Assembly: GCA_009760855.2 (NCBI GenBank)
Contig: WPIO01000089.1
Span: 1,634,001 to 1,698,000, forward strand
DNA: 64,000 nucleotides
Reading direction: 5' to 3'
DNA from: Cristatella mucedo
Lineage: Eukaryota; Bryozoa; Phylactolaemata; Cristatellidae
Below, in pieces: positions 1 through 10,492 of the stretch (positions are counted from its first letter, which is position 1; each line of letters opens with the position of its first letter). The notes below the pieces were generated by a model. That model saw only the letters and a list, made by a program, of their open reading frames with translations. It was not told the origin of the DNA and searched no databases. Made by a program: the position numbers and the translations under genes.

Positions 1-224
1 TACTCTCGCTCCTGCTACTCTCGCTCTAGCTGCTCTCGCTCTAGCTGCTCTCAATCTAGCTGCTCTCGCTTCTGCTGCTCTCGCTCCCGCTGCTCTCGCC
101 CCTGCTACTCTCGCTCCAGCTGCTCTCGCTCCAGCTGCTCTCGCTCCTGCTACTCTCGCTCTAGCTGCTCTCGCTCCTGCTATTCTCGCTCCTGCTGCTC
201 TCACTCCTGCTGTTCTCGCTTATG
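1..224. repeat. 15-bp minisatellite
   Basis: About fifteen units of a 15-bp repeat related to TGCTCTCGCTCCTGC. The unit is a multiple of three, so pentapeptide repeats result: ALAPA-like in frame 2 and CSRSS-like in frame 1. Frame 2 stays open from the window edge to a TAG at 374-376, directly before the first exon of the coiled-coil gene. Whether the repeat is translated cannot be decided because its 5' side lies outside the window. Confidence 0.85.
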
Positions 225-376
225 GAGTCAATCCTATGCTGCGGCTGCTACTGCACGACGGGATCGCGAGAAGCGTGCAAGGTCACTTATTGTCAATGCA
301 CATCGGTGCTGCGAGCGTCTACCTTAATGCACTCAGCCAGCCGCTGTTTTCACGAGAGATCGTCCTGATGACGTAG

Positions 377-538
377 GTGGATTCTGATAAAACGACGGCT
401 CGAGAACAAGCGTGCGACGCCACCACCGCGAAAGGTTACGCAGGCGCTGGGGACAATTTTGAGAAGTCGTCCCCTGAAGAGCGCGGTGAAGGTGACGCGT
501 CCGTGTATGAGATGATATCGTTCACAGATGATGAAAAA
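377..538 (+). CDS. coiled-coil gene, first exon seen in window
   Basis: Phase 0 in, phase 0 out, 54 codons. The upstream bases are TAG, which is both an in-frame stop and the AG acceptor, and the exon ends at AAA|GTAAGA. The product is polar and acidic (Glu, Asp, Ser, Thr) and ends in FTDDEK, so it is probably a disordered lead-in to the coiled coil. Its phase fits the next exon at 1181. I infer that this is one gene running to 20970, because ten exons on this strand carry helix-like sequence and their phases agree at all but one junction. The family is not recognised. The true start codon is probably left of the window. Confidence 0.7.
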
Positions 539-1180
539 GTAAGATGCAGCCGGATATCCTCCGGAGAAATGGCGCGCCCGAGCTCAGCCCACCTTCGTCA
601 GTCTTTCTTGCGAAGCATAGTTTGCTAATTGCAGTTTTCATTAATAATTATTTTGATATACTCGCTTACTTTACTGAAAACTGACGAAAAAAGACGCACT
701 GGTCTCTCCACAGAACTTGAGCCAGTACAAGCTATTGGAAATTATGTTTTGCTTATCACGAAAAGAGTACAGTGCTTTGTTATATAAAAGCCAAGCAGAA
801 AATTCGTACCTGTGCGGCGGCAGAAGCCCCAGCCACTGAGACGTTGGACGCTGTATTCAAGCGTCTGGCGGCGAGCATTCATTGGTTTTTGCGCGTTCTC
901 ATGCGTTCAACGGCATCTGCCGCTCGTGCAATGGATTGCAGCTCGTAGCCGCAAGCCTCCGACAGCCGTGATATAAATAGCGCCGCAGGCACCTGTTAGT
1001 AATAGCGATAAGGTTATAGCGCGCCTAGGCAAGCGGTGTCTTCTTCAAGACTCCGCGACGCTCGCGGCGAAGCTGACGAACGGTTTCTTTCCGTCGTGTT
1101 ACTTTCACTTTCCGCGACAAGCGGCATTCCAATAGCCTGCCTGCTCGCAGCGACGAGAACATTTTGCCATCTCTCCGCAG

Positions 1181-1394
1181 CGCTCCAGCCCAGCAGCCGC
1201 CAAGGTGCGCGGCGACGGATCGGCTCAGAACGGTGCTTTGCGGCGACTGTTGCGTCAAGAGATGGCGGCAGCTTCCGAGAGACGACTGCGGCGTGCTGAG
1301 CACGTCGCAGCGCTCCGAGCACGAGTGCCCGCCGAAGCATCGAAGCTATTCGCGCCGATATTGTCACGTGATAAAACGAACACGCAGGCAGCCG
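1181..1394 (+). CDS. coiled-coil gene, exon
   Basis: Phase 0 in after CTCTCCGCAG, phase 1 out at GCAGCCG|GTAAGG; 71 codons plus one base. The translation contains a strongly helical Arg/Glu/Ala/Leu stretch (ALRRLLRQEMAAASERRLRR, then AEHVAALRARV) typical of a coiled coil. The opposite strand is also open here (1014-1439), but it lacks the matching splice sites. The phase-1 end matches the acceptor at 5807. Confidence 0.78.
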
Positions 1395-1636
1395 GTAAGG
1401 CGGCATTGACTGTAGACTTATTTGTCTGAGGAGCCGCATGCTGAAATATCGATTGAGCTTGAGCGCAACGCGACGTGGGTAGAACTATTACGAACGTCTC
1501 GGCTACATACAGTCTGATCTAGGCCGAATGCCCGTGCCGACTTGCCGACCGAGCCATGCGCGCTCAACTTATTTTAATGCTATTTGAGCAAATACACCAT
1601 ACGTGTTGAGTGCCTCACTTCGGTAAATGTCTATCA

Positions 1637-2520
1637 ATAATAATAATAATAATAATAATAATGACACGCTTGATACGGCGCCCTCAGGGAACTTAATCTC
1701 TTTCTAGGCGCTTTACATTTGTTGCAAAGGGAAATGCAATTGAATGGTAAGTAAAATCATGATTGAAAAATAAACACAATGAATAATATGGTTAGGGGTG
1801 ACATGCGTAGGGTCAGCATGCAAATGTGGTTAATGGCAGCATGCTCAGTGTCAGCACGCATAAGCACATGAAGGACGAATTACAGGGACCCACTATACGC
1901 TGTCCTAAATAGGTGTGTTTTTAAGTTCCTTTTAAATGTGGTCAGGTCAGGGGATGCTCTGACGCAGGTCGGGAGGGAGTTCCAGGCTTTGGGAGCATAT
2001 GAACTAAATGCACGGTCTCCAAAGGATTTGAGGTTTGTACGAGGTATTTGTAGACTGTTGGATTCCGAAAAGTGGGTGGTACGAGGCTTGGCCTGATGGG
2101 GTAGTATATCTGAGAGATAGGCTGGAGCCGTAGAATGAAGGGACCTAAAAGTGAGCGACAAAACCTTGAAGTCAATCCGTTGCTTGACTGGTAGCCAGTG
2201 CAGGTCGGCGAGAAGTGGAGTAATGTGGCAACTGCGACGCTCACGACAGACAAGCCTAGCTGCCGAGTTTTGCACCAGCTGCAATCGCCTGATCGCACAT
2301 GCTGGTAGGCCAGTAAGCAGTGAGAATTGCAGAAGTCGAGACGAGATGTCACGAATGCATGGACCAACTTGGACGTGGTATCCTTATCTAAACAAGCCCG
2401 AATTTTAGCAATGTTATGGAGCTGAAAGTAGGCAGATTTGACTGTGGAGCTGATATGGTCGTCTAACGAGAGGTCGCTTTGGAACGTGACACCTAGATTT
2501 CAAAGGGACGTTCGCGGATC
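1637..2520 (-). mobile_element. L2-A LINE, 3' part
   Basis: Reverse-strand copy of the most common LINE in the window. It starts with the (ATT)n tail, then the conserved GCGCC...GGCGC hairpin near the 3' end, then the C-terminal reverse-transcriptase region (LVQNSAARLVCRE, HITPLLADLHWLPVKQRIDF) with frameshifts. This motif is characteristic of L2/CR1-clade LINEs. Non-functional 5' truncation. Confidence 0.9.
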
Positions 2521-2780
2521 AACTCAACGTTGGACGTAGCCATGTGAGCGTTACCGCCGGATATAGCGCCTAGATGTAAGGCACTCGTGCTCTTTGCGTA
2601 CGAGTACGAGTCCTGCAGTAAGCAATTCTTTATCTATTGCTCGCTGCAGGTGGTCAGATGGTCGCCTACGGCTCTTCTGCTGCTAGGAAAATATGGTTAT
2701 TGAATAAACTTGCGTTTGCTCTACTTTCTTTTTAACAAAGATCCGAGATAAGTAACCGGCGAACAAAAGAAATGTCGAAG

Positions 2781-3047
2781 TCAATCTGTTGTCGTTTCTG
2801 GGTGGTGTTCCTCCAAAACTTGATCCACGAGCACTTTGTGCGTAAATACTGAGCCGCGAGAAGAGCAGTCCAGAAGGGTTTCTTCCAGTCCTGCCGTAGC
2901 CAGCTCGATGTCAGCGACCTTGAACTCACTAGCCCGCCGAAGCGCGTCGTCAGGCTCTTGAATTGCATCGCGGACGAGACGCGCGAAATCCCCTGAATCG
3001 AATAGAAGTCTATGCGAGCGGCGGTTCATGGGCAGGATGGACATCAT
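2781..3047 (-). CDS. uncertain 88-codon reverse-strand ORF
   Basis: An ORF inside an intron of the coiled-coil gene, starting with tandem ATGs. Its composition is protein-like and acidic (FDSGDFARLVRDAIQ, VDQVLEEHHPETTTD). No family is recognised. A GTGAGT donor-like site lies inside it, and there is no clear polyadenylation signal just downstream. It could be a nested gene, a retrocopy fragment, or chance. Confidence 0.3.
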   Translation of the reverse strand: MMSILPMNRRSHRLLFDSGDFARLVRDAIQEPDDALRRASEFKVADIELATAGLEETLLDCSSRGSVFTHKVLVDQVLEEHHPETTTD

Positions 3048-3728
3048 CGAAGCAAATACGAAAGAAAAGTCAATACAGTAGTAATTTTATAGTCAGCACC
3101 ATCGAGTCAAGATTGTACGTGTACTTTTAGTTGCGCTCTTCATGAATAAAGATTTATTAAATTGCTATTCACATTAAGAAGCCTAACACATAAGCAGTTT
3201 CGTCTACGATCGGAAGATCACCTCGCATGAAACTCTACACTAAGATTATTTTAGTTTACTGCTATTAACAGGTTGGCGAGCGAGCGGAGACGAAGGAAGT
3301 AGATTCGTCTGCCGAGCATCATAACTATCTAGCATTGGTCGAAAAGCCAGCTGCTCGCTCGTGCTAGGTAGCTGCATTCTGCTAAGCCACTCCTCTCAGA
3401 CGCGATAGTTTTAGCTAGCGCATTACATGTGTTTACATTCGATTGCACCCATCTTGAAATAGAAAACCAAATAAAGAAAATGCATGCGTTGAAAATCAAA
3501 CACCATCATCAGCGAACTAGCCTGCGTCACCTTCTGCATCCCAGAAGTGCTTTAGATTATTTGAGTTTTGAGTTCCCAAAATAAACGAAACTTTCCCGAT
3601 AATTTATTGCGTTGGAATGTAGTATTTGCCTCCTTCAAAGAGGCTCACATAATGCACTCTTTTGGGTCGGCCAATGGAAATCGGTCGATGAGTTTTTGGA
3701 TCGGCCAATGATAATAATCCTATCTTTC
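3048..3728. other. intron, nothing recognised
   Basis: AT-rich intronic sequence of the coiled-coil gene between the reverse ORF and the next LINE fragment. I see no convincing exon, repeat or RNA gene. Confidence 0.5.
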
Positions 3729-4202
3729 AGATATACTACCCCATCAGGCCAAGCATCTTACCACCCGCTTCTCGGAATCCAACAGTCTGGAAATACCTCG
3801 TACAAACCTTAAATCCTTTGGAGACCGTGCATTTAGCTCGTATGCTCCCAAAGCCTGGAACTCCCTCCCGACCTGCGTCAGAACATCCCATGACCTGACC
3901 ACATTTAAAAGAAACTTAAAAACACACCTATTTAGGACAGCATTTAGTGGGTCCCTGTGATTCGTCCTTGATGTGCTTATGCGTGCTGACACTGTGCATG
4001 CTGCCACTAACCACATTTGCATGCTGACCCTGTGCATGTCACCCCTAGCCATATTATTCATTTTTTTGTTTTTAAATCATGATTTTACTTACTATTCTAT
4101 TGCATATCACTTTGCAGCAAATGGAAAGCGCCTAGAAAGAGATTAAGTTCTCTGAGGGCGCTTTATCAAGTGCAATGTTATTATTATTATTATTATAATA
4201 AT
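3729..4202 (+). mobile_element. L2-A LINE, 3' end
   Basis: Forward copy covering the last part of the reverse-transcriptase ORF (RTNLKSFGDRAF, YAPKAWNSLPTCVR, frameshifted). The 3' UTR follows, with repeated GCATGCTGACCCTGTGCATG-like sequence, the GCGCC/GGCGC hairpin and a (TTA)n tail. Confidence 0.9.
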
Positions 4203-4842
4203 TAAAAGGTCGAATTGTCGCAATGCCTTTGGAACTGAACTCAGTTTAACGCTCATATTTCTGCGAAAATTCCAAGGGTCCGGTTTGTAAAACGACAATG
4301 GCGCATCCAAGTAATTTTAGTGAACATCTGCATTTGATATCTGTCAGTGTGCCTTCCATATCACAGTGTAGGGCCGATCAGTGAACCCAAGCTGTCTGCA
4401 TGAATCGCAGATTTGTGCTGCGTACCGTAAAGTGGTTGCTGATATTACCGATGCTGTTAAATTCGAGGCTATTGGTTGTTTCTAATATTTCATTGCGCCA
4501 ATTCTCTAAACAGGTGGTAGCAGTTCATTGACCGTGATTGAAGATATAGATGCACGTTTAGCAAGTGACGCACATCATCTCAGCGTTGGCGATACGTCTG
4601 CGTAAGTTTTATATAGCCATTTAGGTTCGGGTGTGCGTTCCTGGCATCAACGGAGCTCCTAGAATTTCCAACAAATTTGTGAGCCTCTGCATCAAAGCTA
4701 CATGTATCCTGTCTGATTATTAATGTTACATGCGTACGCCAATGATGATGAATGTCTGATCTTATACCTTGCCTAATACTTTTTTGTATACCTCGCATAA
4801 CGCTCATCTACTAGTTAAGTCGCACTATAACCTATTAGTCAT

Positions 4843-5375
4843 GGGCAAGTCACTTGTGATTCAGACATTGGAAAACCCAACGCTCAAAATTGGCTCTTTC
4901 AGCATGTCTCCTGCTGAATCTGCACGAAATCTAGGTGTTATATAAGTGACCTTTTACTTGACAACCGCGTCAGCTTCACAGTCAAGTCTGCCTACTTTCA
5001 GCTACATAATATTGCTAAAATTTGGGCTTGTTTAGATAAGGATACCACGTCCAAGTTGGTCCATGTCATATTTGTGACATCCCTTCTCGACTTCTGTAAC
5101 TCACTGCTTGCTGGTCTACCGGCCGGTGCTATCAGGCACGTAACACTGGTGCACAACTCTGCAGCTAGGCTTGTCTGTCGTGAGCGTCAAAGTTGCCACA
5201 TCACACCACTTCTCGCCGACCTGCATTGGCTTCCAGTCAAGCAACGTATTGACTTCAAGATTTTGTCACTCACTTTGAAGGTTCTTGTTTTTGCTCCAGC
5301 CTATCTATCAGATCTACTCCCCCACCAGATTAAGCCCTGTACCACTGGCTTTTCGGAATCTAATTGTATACGTAT
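4843..5375 (+). mobile_element. L2-A LINE fragment without tail
   Basis: Forward fragment that begins in the region encoding LKIGS-like and SPAESARNLG-like motifs and runs into SAARLVCRERQSCHITPLLA. It breaks off before the 3' tail. Stops and frameshifts are present. Confidence 0.85.
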
Positions 5376-5806
5376 ACCTCATATACGTTATTCCGTTTTT
5401 CGCATATCATTTAACTACACTTCCTATACCAACGGCTCCTAAAATATCTCGTACTGGCTAGGTACTTCCCGCCTTCAGGTTCTCGTAAGATAGGGTGTGC
5501 TGGCTGACGACGGATCAATTTTTTGCTTATTACGTATCTTCCTCCTTTGTTCATTATTAAACTTTTTAATAGAATGTGGTCTTTTGGTCGGCAGTCGTAG
5601 AGCATTTATGCGAAGCTATTACTAGCGCAATTTACTGGTTAAATTGGTAAATAATAGAGAGCCATCTTGGGGAGCCCAAGGTGGGCGTGCCCAATTCATG
5701 ATTCAGTAACTGTGCAGAAAGCGTCGCCACCTTTTGCCTCGTCTGCTGCGTGCTCGCTCGACGCAGCTGACGCGCTGACGTCATTCTTCAATCCCCAGGC
5801 TGGCAG

Positions 5807-5917
5807 ACGAAGGGTCGCATGAGCCGCGTGAAAGCCTCCTTCTGAGCGAATTCCTGAAAGTGTACGAAATGGTACGTGACTTCCAGCGAGAGATGGAGAG
5901 GATCATCAAACGCACCG
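5807..5917 (+). CDS. coiled-coil gene, exon
   Basis: Phase 1 in after GCTGGCAG, phase 1 out at CGCACCG|GTAAGA, 111 bases. It encodes ESLLLSEFLKVYEMVRDF followed by QREMERIIKRTG, an amphipathic helix. Using the AG eight bases upstream instead would break the frame with the 1181 exon, and this is why the start was set here. Confidence 0.82.
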
Positions 5918-5928
5918 GTAAGAAGGGC

Positions 5929-6114
5929 GACCGACTTGCTTGCCCTCACCTTGTCGCGTGACCGACTTGCTTAGCCTCACCTTGCCGCGTGACCGACTTG
6001 CTTGCCCTTACCTTTTCGCGTGACCGACTTGCTTGGCCTCACCTTGTCGCTTGACCGACTTGCTTGGCCTCACCTTGTCGTGCGACCGAATTGCTTAGCC
6101 TCACGTTGGCGGCA
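5929..6114. repeat. 31-bp minisatellite, six units
   Basis: Six head-to-tail units of about 31 bp, each starting GACCGACTTGCTT or a one-base variant, with CTCACCTTG in the second half. The array begins just after the splice donor at 5918, inside the intron. Confidence 0.9.
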
Positions 6115-6666
6115 AAACGTTTTGTACTGGATTCATTCAGACACTTGGTTCGAGTGCTTCACGGATTAATTCGGACAATTAGTACTTCGACCCGTCCATT
6201 TTAAGGTGATGCAAGCTATCTAGTCACGGGTCAAGAGCCCGCGAGGCGTGACAAAGCAGAGCCGACCATGAACAAAATTCAGACTATGACGGTCGATATT
6301 GGGCAAGGTAATTATAAATATGCGATTTGCGTAATTAGTTGTGCGAATGCAACCGAGCCACCAATGCAGCCGAGTACGGAGATCTTGTCGTGCTATAATT
6401 GATAGCAATCTTCTTCTTCCGTTCTCGCATATGCCGAGGTCTTTTTTGCAGTTCTAACCAATGCGTGCACAGCAATGGAAGCAGCCCTGTCCACGGTACG
6501 AAGCTTTTGCATTCTCATCGCCTTTGATCGCGTCTCGGTCGGTGTTGCGTTCATTAGCTTAATGCAAGCTGACTGTTCCGGGGTGCGTTGTTTAGCTTCT
6601 TCTTCTATTGGATTCATTTTTATTAATCCGGTTATTGTTATTTTTAGGATTATGCGGCATCTTCAG

Positions 6667-6826
6667 GTCCCGTGTCGCAGACACCTGAAGTGAGAATGCA
6701 GGTGTCAGCTAGTCACGAAAGTAAGAATAACAATAGCGAATCAGTCGCCCCGACGTCCAAAGGCGATGAAAGTCGAAACGCCCACGAGGCGCAGATCGCA
6801 AATCTGCAGCAGCAGATCGTCAATAT
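6667..6826 (+). CDS. coiled-coil gene, exon
   Basis: Phase 1 in after CATCTTCAG, phase 2 out at AATAT|GTGAGT, 160 bases. The first part is Ser/Asn-rich (SASHESKNNNSESVAPTSK). The end is helical (HEAQIANLQQQIVN), so a linker leads into a coiled-coil segment. The phase-2 end fits the exon at 12533 directly but not the small exon at 7141, so either a small exon is missing or there is alternative splicing. Confidence 0.77.
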
Positions 6827-7140
6827 GTGAGTTGAAATTGTGGCCATGCACGATCGCATATATCATACAGTAGGCTGACCATCATCAGTAATGCAGTCGA
6901 TCACCTCGGCAATTAGTACGGTAGCAGCCTCGGAGCATGTTATCGCCATCGCAAGCTCATACTGGCTATCATCAACACTAGACTCGCTGTAACTCGGTTG
7001 CTCGCGTCTTTATCAAGGCTACGGTAACAGGCAAATAATGCACGTAACTAGTAGCCAGCAACAGCCCCAAGCAACATCGGCGTAAAATCGTAAGGTCAGA
7101 CTTCTCAATCCTAATACGGCGAGCTTCCCGATTCCTGCAG

Positions 7141-7161
7141 ACGGAGCTTCAGCTATGGCAG
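7141..7161 (+). CDS. possible 21-bp microexon
   Basis: Seven codons (TELQLWQ) between CCTGCAG and GTACCT. In phase 0 it joins the 9380 exon and reads as continuous helix. It does not fit the phase-2 end of the 6667 exon, so it needs an unseen intermediate exon or another donor. Confidence 0.35.
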
Positions 7162-9379
7162 GTACCTCTTCCGCACTTTTTTCTTTATTGCCTTTTCCCG
7201 ACTGACGACAAGAGATTCTATCTTGCCTTCATTACGAGCAGACGTCATTTTCGAGCTTCGTAGTAGTATCAGACTTTCTCCCACCGGAATGCTAGTTTGC
7301 GCTTGCCCTTAAGTTGGGCGTTTGTCAATTTTAAATCAGACACCGATTAACCCTTGCCTTCAGAGTAGCCAAACTGTTGCCAAGAGTTTATCTAAATGCT
7401 TCCAGGTGTTGCTTAGCTTCTGGTACCTTACCTATTGCACTATTTTGAATGAGCTCCGAGTCTGAATTTGCACAAGTTCAGCCTAGCACGGCTCATCAAT
7501 TTCCATGGTTTTTCAAGTTGATTTCGGTTTGCGAATTCAAATTTTAACTTTGGTAGATGAAGCCGCAGCTTCGCCTTTCAGCCACTCAAATATGCCACTC
7601 AGACTATGCTTTAATGTTGCTTGTATACAAAGTGCCATTTTTTTAGGTGCCATGCAAACCAAAATAGTCACAAACAATGAGACCAGCACAAGATGATCGC
7701 TAAGGGCCATCAGCAATTATTCAGAACTCCGACACCAGTCTTTAAAAATTCCTTGTAGCGGCCCCTTCACTAAAGTCCTCTGTCACAAGAACAACGTTCA
7801 TAGTGATACTGGTCCTTGCAGAATCTTGGGAAATAAAAACAAATGGAGCTGGCACCTCGAAGAATGGCGTGGCGAGTCTCGCAAACACTGACTAGGTAAA
7901 CGCAGGCATGCCGTGTCGATAGGAGAGCCTGGTAGCAATCACGATCGTCCATACCTTATGTAACGAGTCCATATCGTTAGATTTGAGCAGTCTATTTGGC
8001 ACGGCCCCATAGGGTTATATACATGTATGTACGTATTACTTGTATGCATACCTGTGTGTGTACTATGTATTCCTGTATATACACCTGTATATACGGTACC
8101 AACCATACCGTACAACTCTTTGGCTGGAAGCCCTGAAGCCCAGAGTGCAATTAACCGGCTTGAAGATCAGGCTGAAACTGGCTGAACTATTAAATTTGAC
8201 ATATTCAAGTCATGTAGGCTGTAATTCGGTAACGGCTAATTATTTCTAGGGCTGTCATAATTTGAATGTAATAGCATATAATAAGACATTTGTACAGCAT
8301 CTTAAGAGCTAAATCCCTTTCTTGGCACTTTGAATATTCTCGAAAGGAAGCACACAAATTGATTAGCGATGAAGTGCACAGTTTCATCACCTATAAGCAC
8401 ACAAAGAACAATTCACGCTGACCCAGAAAATAAATAACTCTGTGAGGAACTGACACTAATTCCGCATTGGCGAGCCAGAAAAAGCACCAAACGATAACCT
8501 CTTTGAGAAATGGATCACGGAGTAACTTGGAACCATGGACATCTGGCTCAGTTTATATGACCTGCATTGTATGACCAGTGCAAAGTGCTAGCTAAGGATT
8601 TTGTTCTTAGTGGGCTTTGTTGTTCAGATTATTCGATTATTTGTCAACTTTGATGCACTCGCTCTGATCTAGTGCTCGCTCGCTCATTTTTCTTACTCTT
8701 TCTCTCGTTCTCTGCCACTTTAATGTCTTTGTCTTTCTCTTTGTTTGTATCTCTATAGCCACCTGTGACTTTATCTGCTTGTCTCGCTCGCCCGTCTCCG
8801 TTTGCCTCCGTCTCTCTCATTCCATTTCTCTCTCAATCTCTCAATGTTTTCTCCCTCTCTCTCTCTCTCTCTCTCCCTTTCTCTCTCACTCATTTATTCT
8901 AACGTATCTTTATCGAGCACTTTCGACTCAGAATTGTTACTTACTTTTTTGTTTAATCGTTGATTTCTTGACAGTTTGGTTTGCTTTTTCATGTGGCAGG
9001 TTTATCTTTGCAATTAGGCCGAATACTGTTAAAATTCGCCGTAAAACTTGTGTTTCTCTCGTTTAACCTCGTGTCTTAGCTATCTTTGCCAATTTTAGAA
9101 TTCACTGCTGTCAAAATGTGTCATTACTAATAATTTCCTAGTTGCTGAGTGACACAGCTGGATGTATGCCATGCGCATTGTAGGCACACAGAGCAAAAAA
9201 TAATCAAGGAAGTCCAAAACGACGATACGAGGTAAATTGCTTCTTCTTGGTGCTAAGTTATATTCTATTCTCTCACCTGTCGTATCACCGCGGCAAAAGT
9301 CTGCCGCTAGTATGTGCTCCGCGTATTTTGCATGCGCGTTCGTTACTGTTCAATTAACTATCGTGAGCTGCAGACATAG
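7162..9379. other. intron with short CT tract
   Basis: AT-rich intron of the coiled-coil gene. A pyrimidine-rich stretch with a short (CT)n run lies at about 8690-8890. No exon, LINE or SINE recognised. Confidence 0.6.
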
Positions 9380-9486
9380 TACATGGTACATCTCGAGCAG
9401 CTAAAACTGCAGTGGACACCGCTAAAAGAAAGTCAGCTCTCGACCGAGAACAAGAAGCTGCTACGTTGGCATCTCTTGAAAGCAGC
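9380..9486 (+). CDS. coiled-coil gene, probable exon
   Basis: Phase 0 in after GACATAG, phase 2 out at GCAGC|GTAGAC, 107 bases. The reading has leucine spacing typical of a coiled coil (VHLEQLKLQWTPLKESQL, then STENKKLLRWHLLKAA). The donor GTAGAC is weak. A second frame of the same stretch is also open (SRAAKTAVDTAKRKSALDRE). I prefer the first because its phase-2 end joins the 12533 exon. Confidence 0.5.
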
Positions 9487-9763
9487 GTAGACTGGGCTGG
9501 CGGATGAATTTCGCGTTAGTTATCGCGAGGCAGACGGCCGCGTGCTACTAATGGCTGCTCGGCATGTTGACGTGCGACTAACGATAGCAGCGGTCATCGT
9601 ACGCATTGCGGGCACATTGTGTAGAGAAAACTTAACCTCGATCTCTTTACTAGGCCCAGACTGTCCCAAAAATTAGCCCAAAGCAGAATAGAGACTCCAC
9701 TGCTCGTCGGCACGCAAACTGTCCCGGAATGAAGGAGCAGTCCCTCTGCCACTGCTGTATTGG

Positions 9764-10342
9764 GTACCTCACTTCTCGCCGACCTGCACTGGCTACCAGT
9801 CAAGCAACGGATTGACGTCAAGGTTTTGTCGCTCAATTTCAGGTCACTTCAATCTTTGGCTCCAGCCTATCTCTCAGATATGCTCCCCCATCAGGCCAAG
9901 CATCGTACCACCCGCTTTTCGGAATCCAGCAGTCTACAAATACCTCGTACAAACCTCAAATCCTTTGGAGACCGTGCATTTAGTTCGTATGCTCCTAAAG
10001 CCTGGAACTCCCTCCCGACTTGCGTCAGAACATCCCCTGACCTGACCACATTTATAAAGAACTTAAAAACACGCCTATTTAGGTCAGCATTTAGTTGGTC
10101 CCTGTGATTCGTCCTGATGTGCTTATGCGTGCTGACACTGTGCATGCTGCCACTAACCATATTTGCATGCTGACCCTGCGCATGTCACCCTTATTCATTT
10201 TAGTCATTTTGTTTGCTTATCAAGCGTGATATTACTCACCATTCAATTGCATTTCCCTTTGCAGCAAATGTAAAGCGCCTAGAGAGAGATTGAGCTCTCT
10301 GAGGGCGCTTTATCAAGTGCACTATTGTTATTATTATTATTA
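9764..10342 (+). mobile_element. L2-A LINE, 3' end, well preserved
   Basis: Forward copy with an uninterrupted 115-codon ORF at 9760-10107 that starts at LLADLHWLPVKQRIDVKVLS and ends in LFRSAFSWSL-stop. The 3' UTR follows, with the GCGCC/GGCGC hairpin and a (TTA)n tail. It is one of the least decayed copies. Confidence 0.93.
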
Positions 10343-10492
10343 TGCCTCAGTCCAGCAGGAGGCGTGGCGCTTGCTCCTCGCGACCGAGGTCGTAGGTTCG
10401 ACTCCTGCACAGGGGCGATCCTCCTCTATTGCCCACTGCAAGCGGTGACGATAGCCGTAAAGGCTTTTCTATCGCTAGACGAATGTTTAAAC
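10343..10492 (+). mobile_element. SINE1 copy (tRNA-headed)
   Basis: The tRNA-like 5' part contains a good B box (GGTTCGACTCC at about 10396). It is followed by the family body with ATTGCCCACTGCAAGCGGTG and GATAGCCGTAAAGGCTTTTC. It sits directly at the (TTA)n tail of the preceding LINE. Four more copies are at 45749, 51340, 54306 and 58634. Confidence 0.8.

Noticed and set aside
6393-6617. 74-codon reverse ORF in the intron before 6667
   Set aside because: No motif or splice support; falls between two well-supported + strand exons.
10343-10420. tRNA-like heads with A and B boxes
   Set aside because: They lack a cloverleaf-capable full tRNA and are followed by a shared SINE body, so they are SINEs, not tRNA genes.
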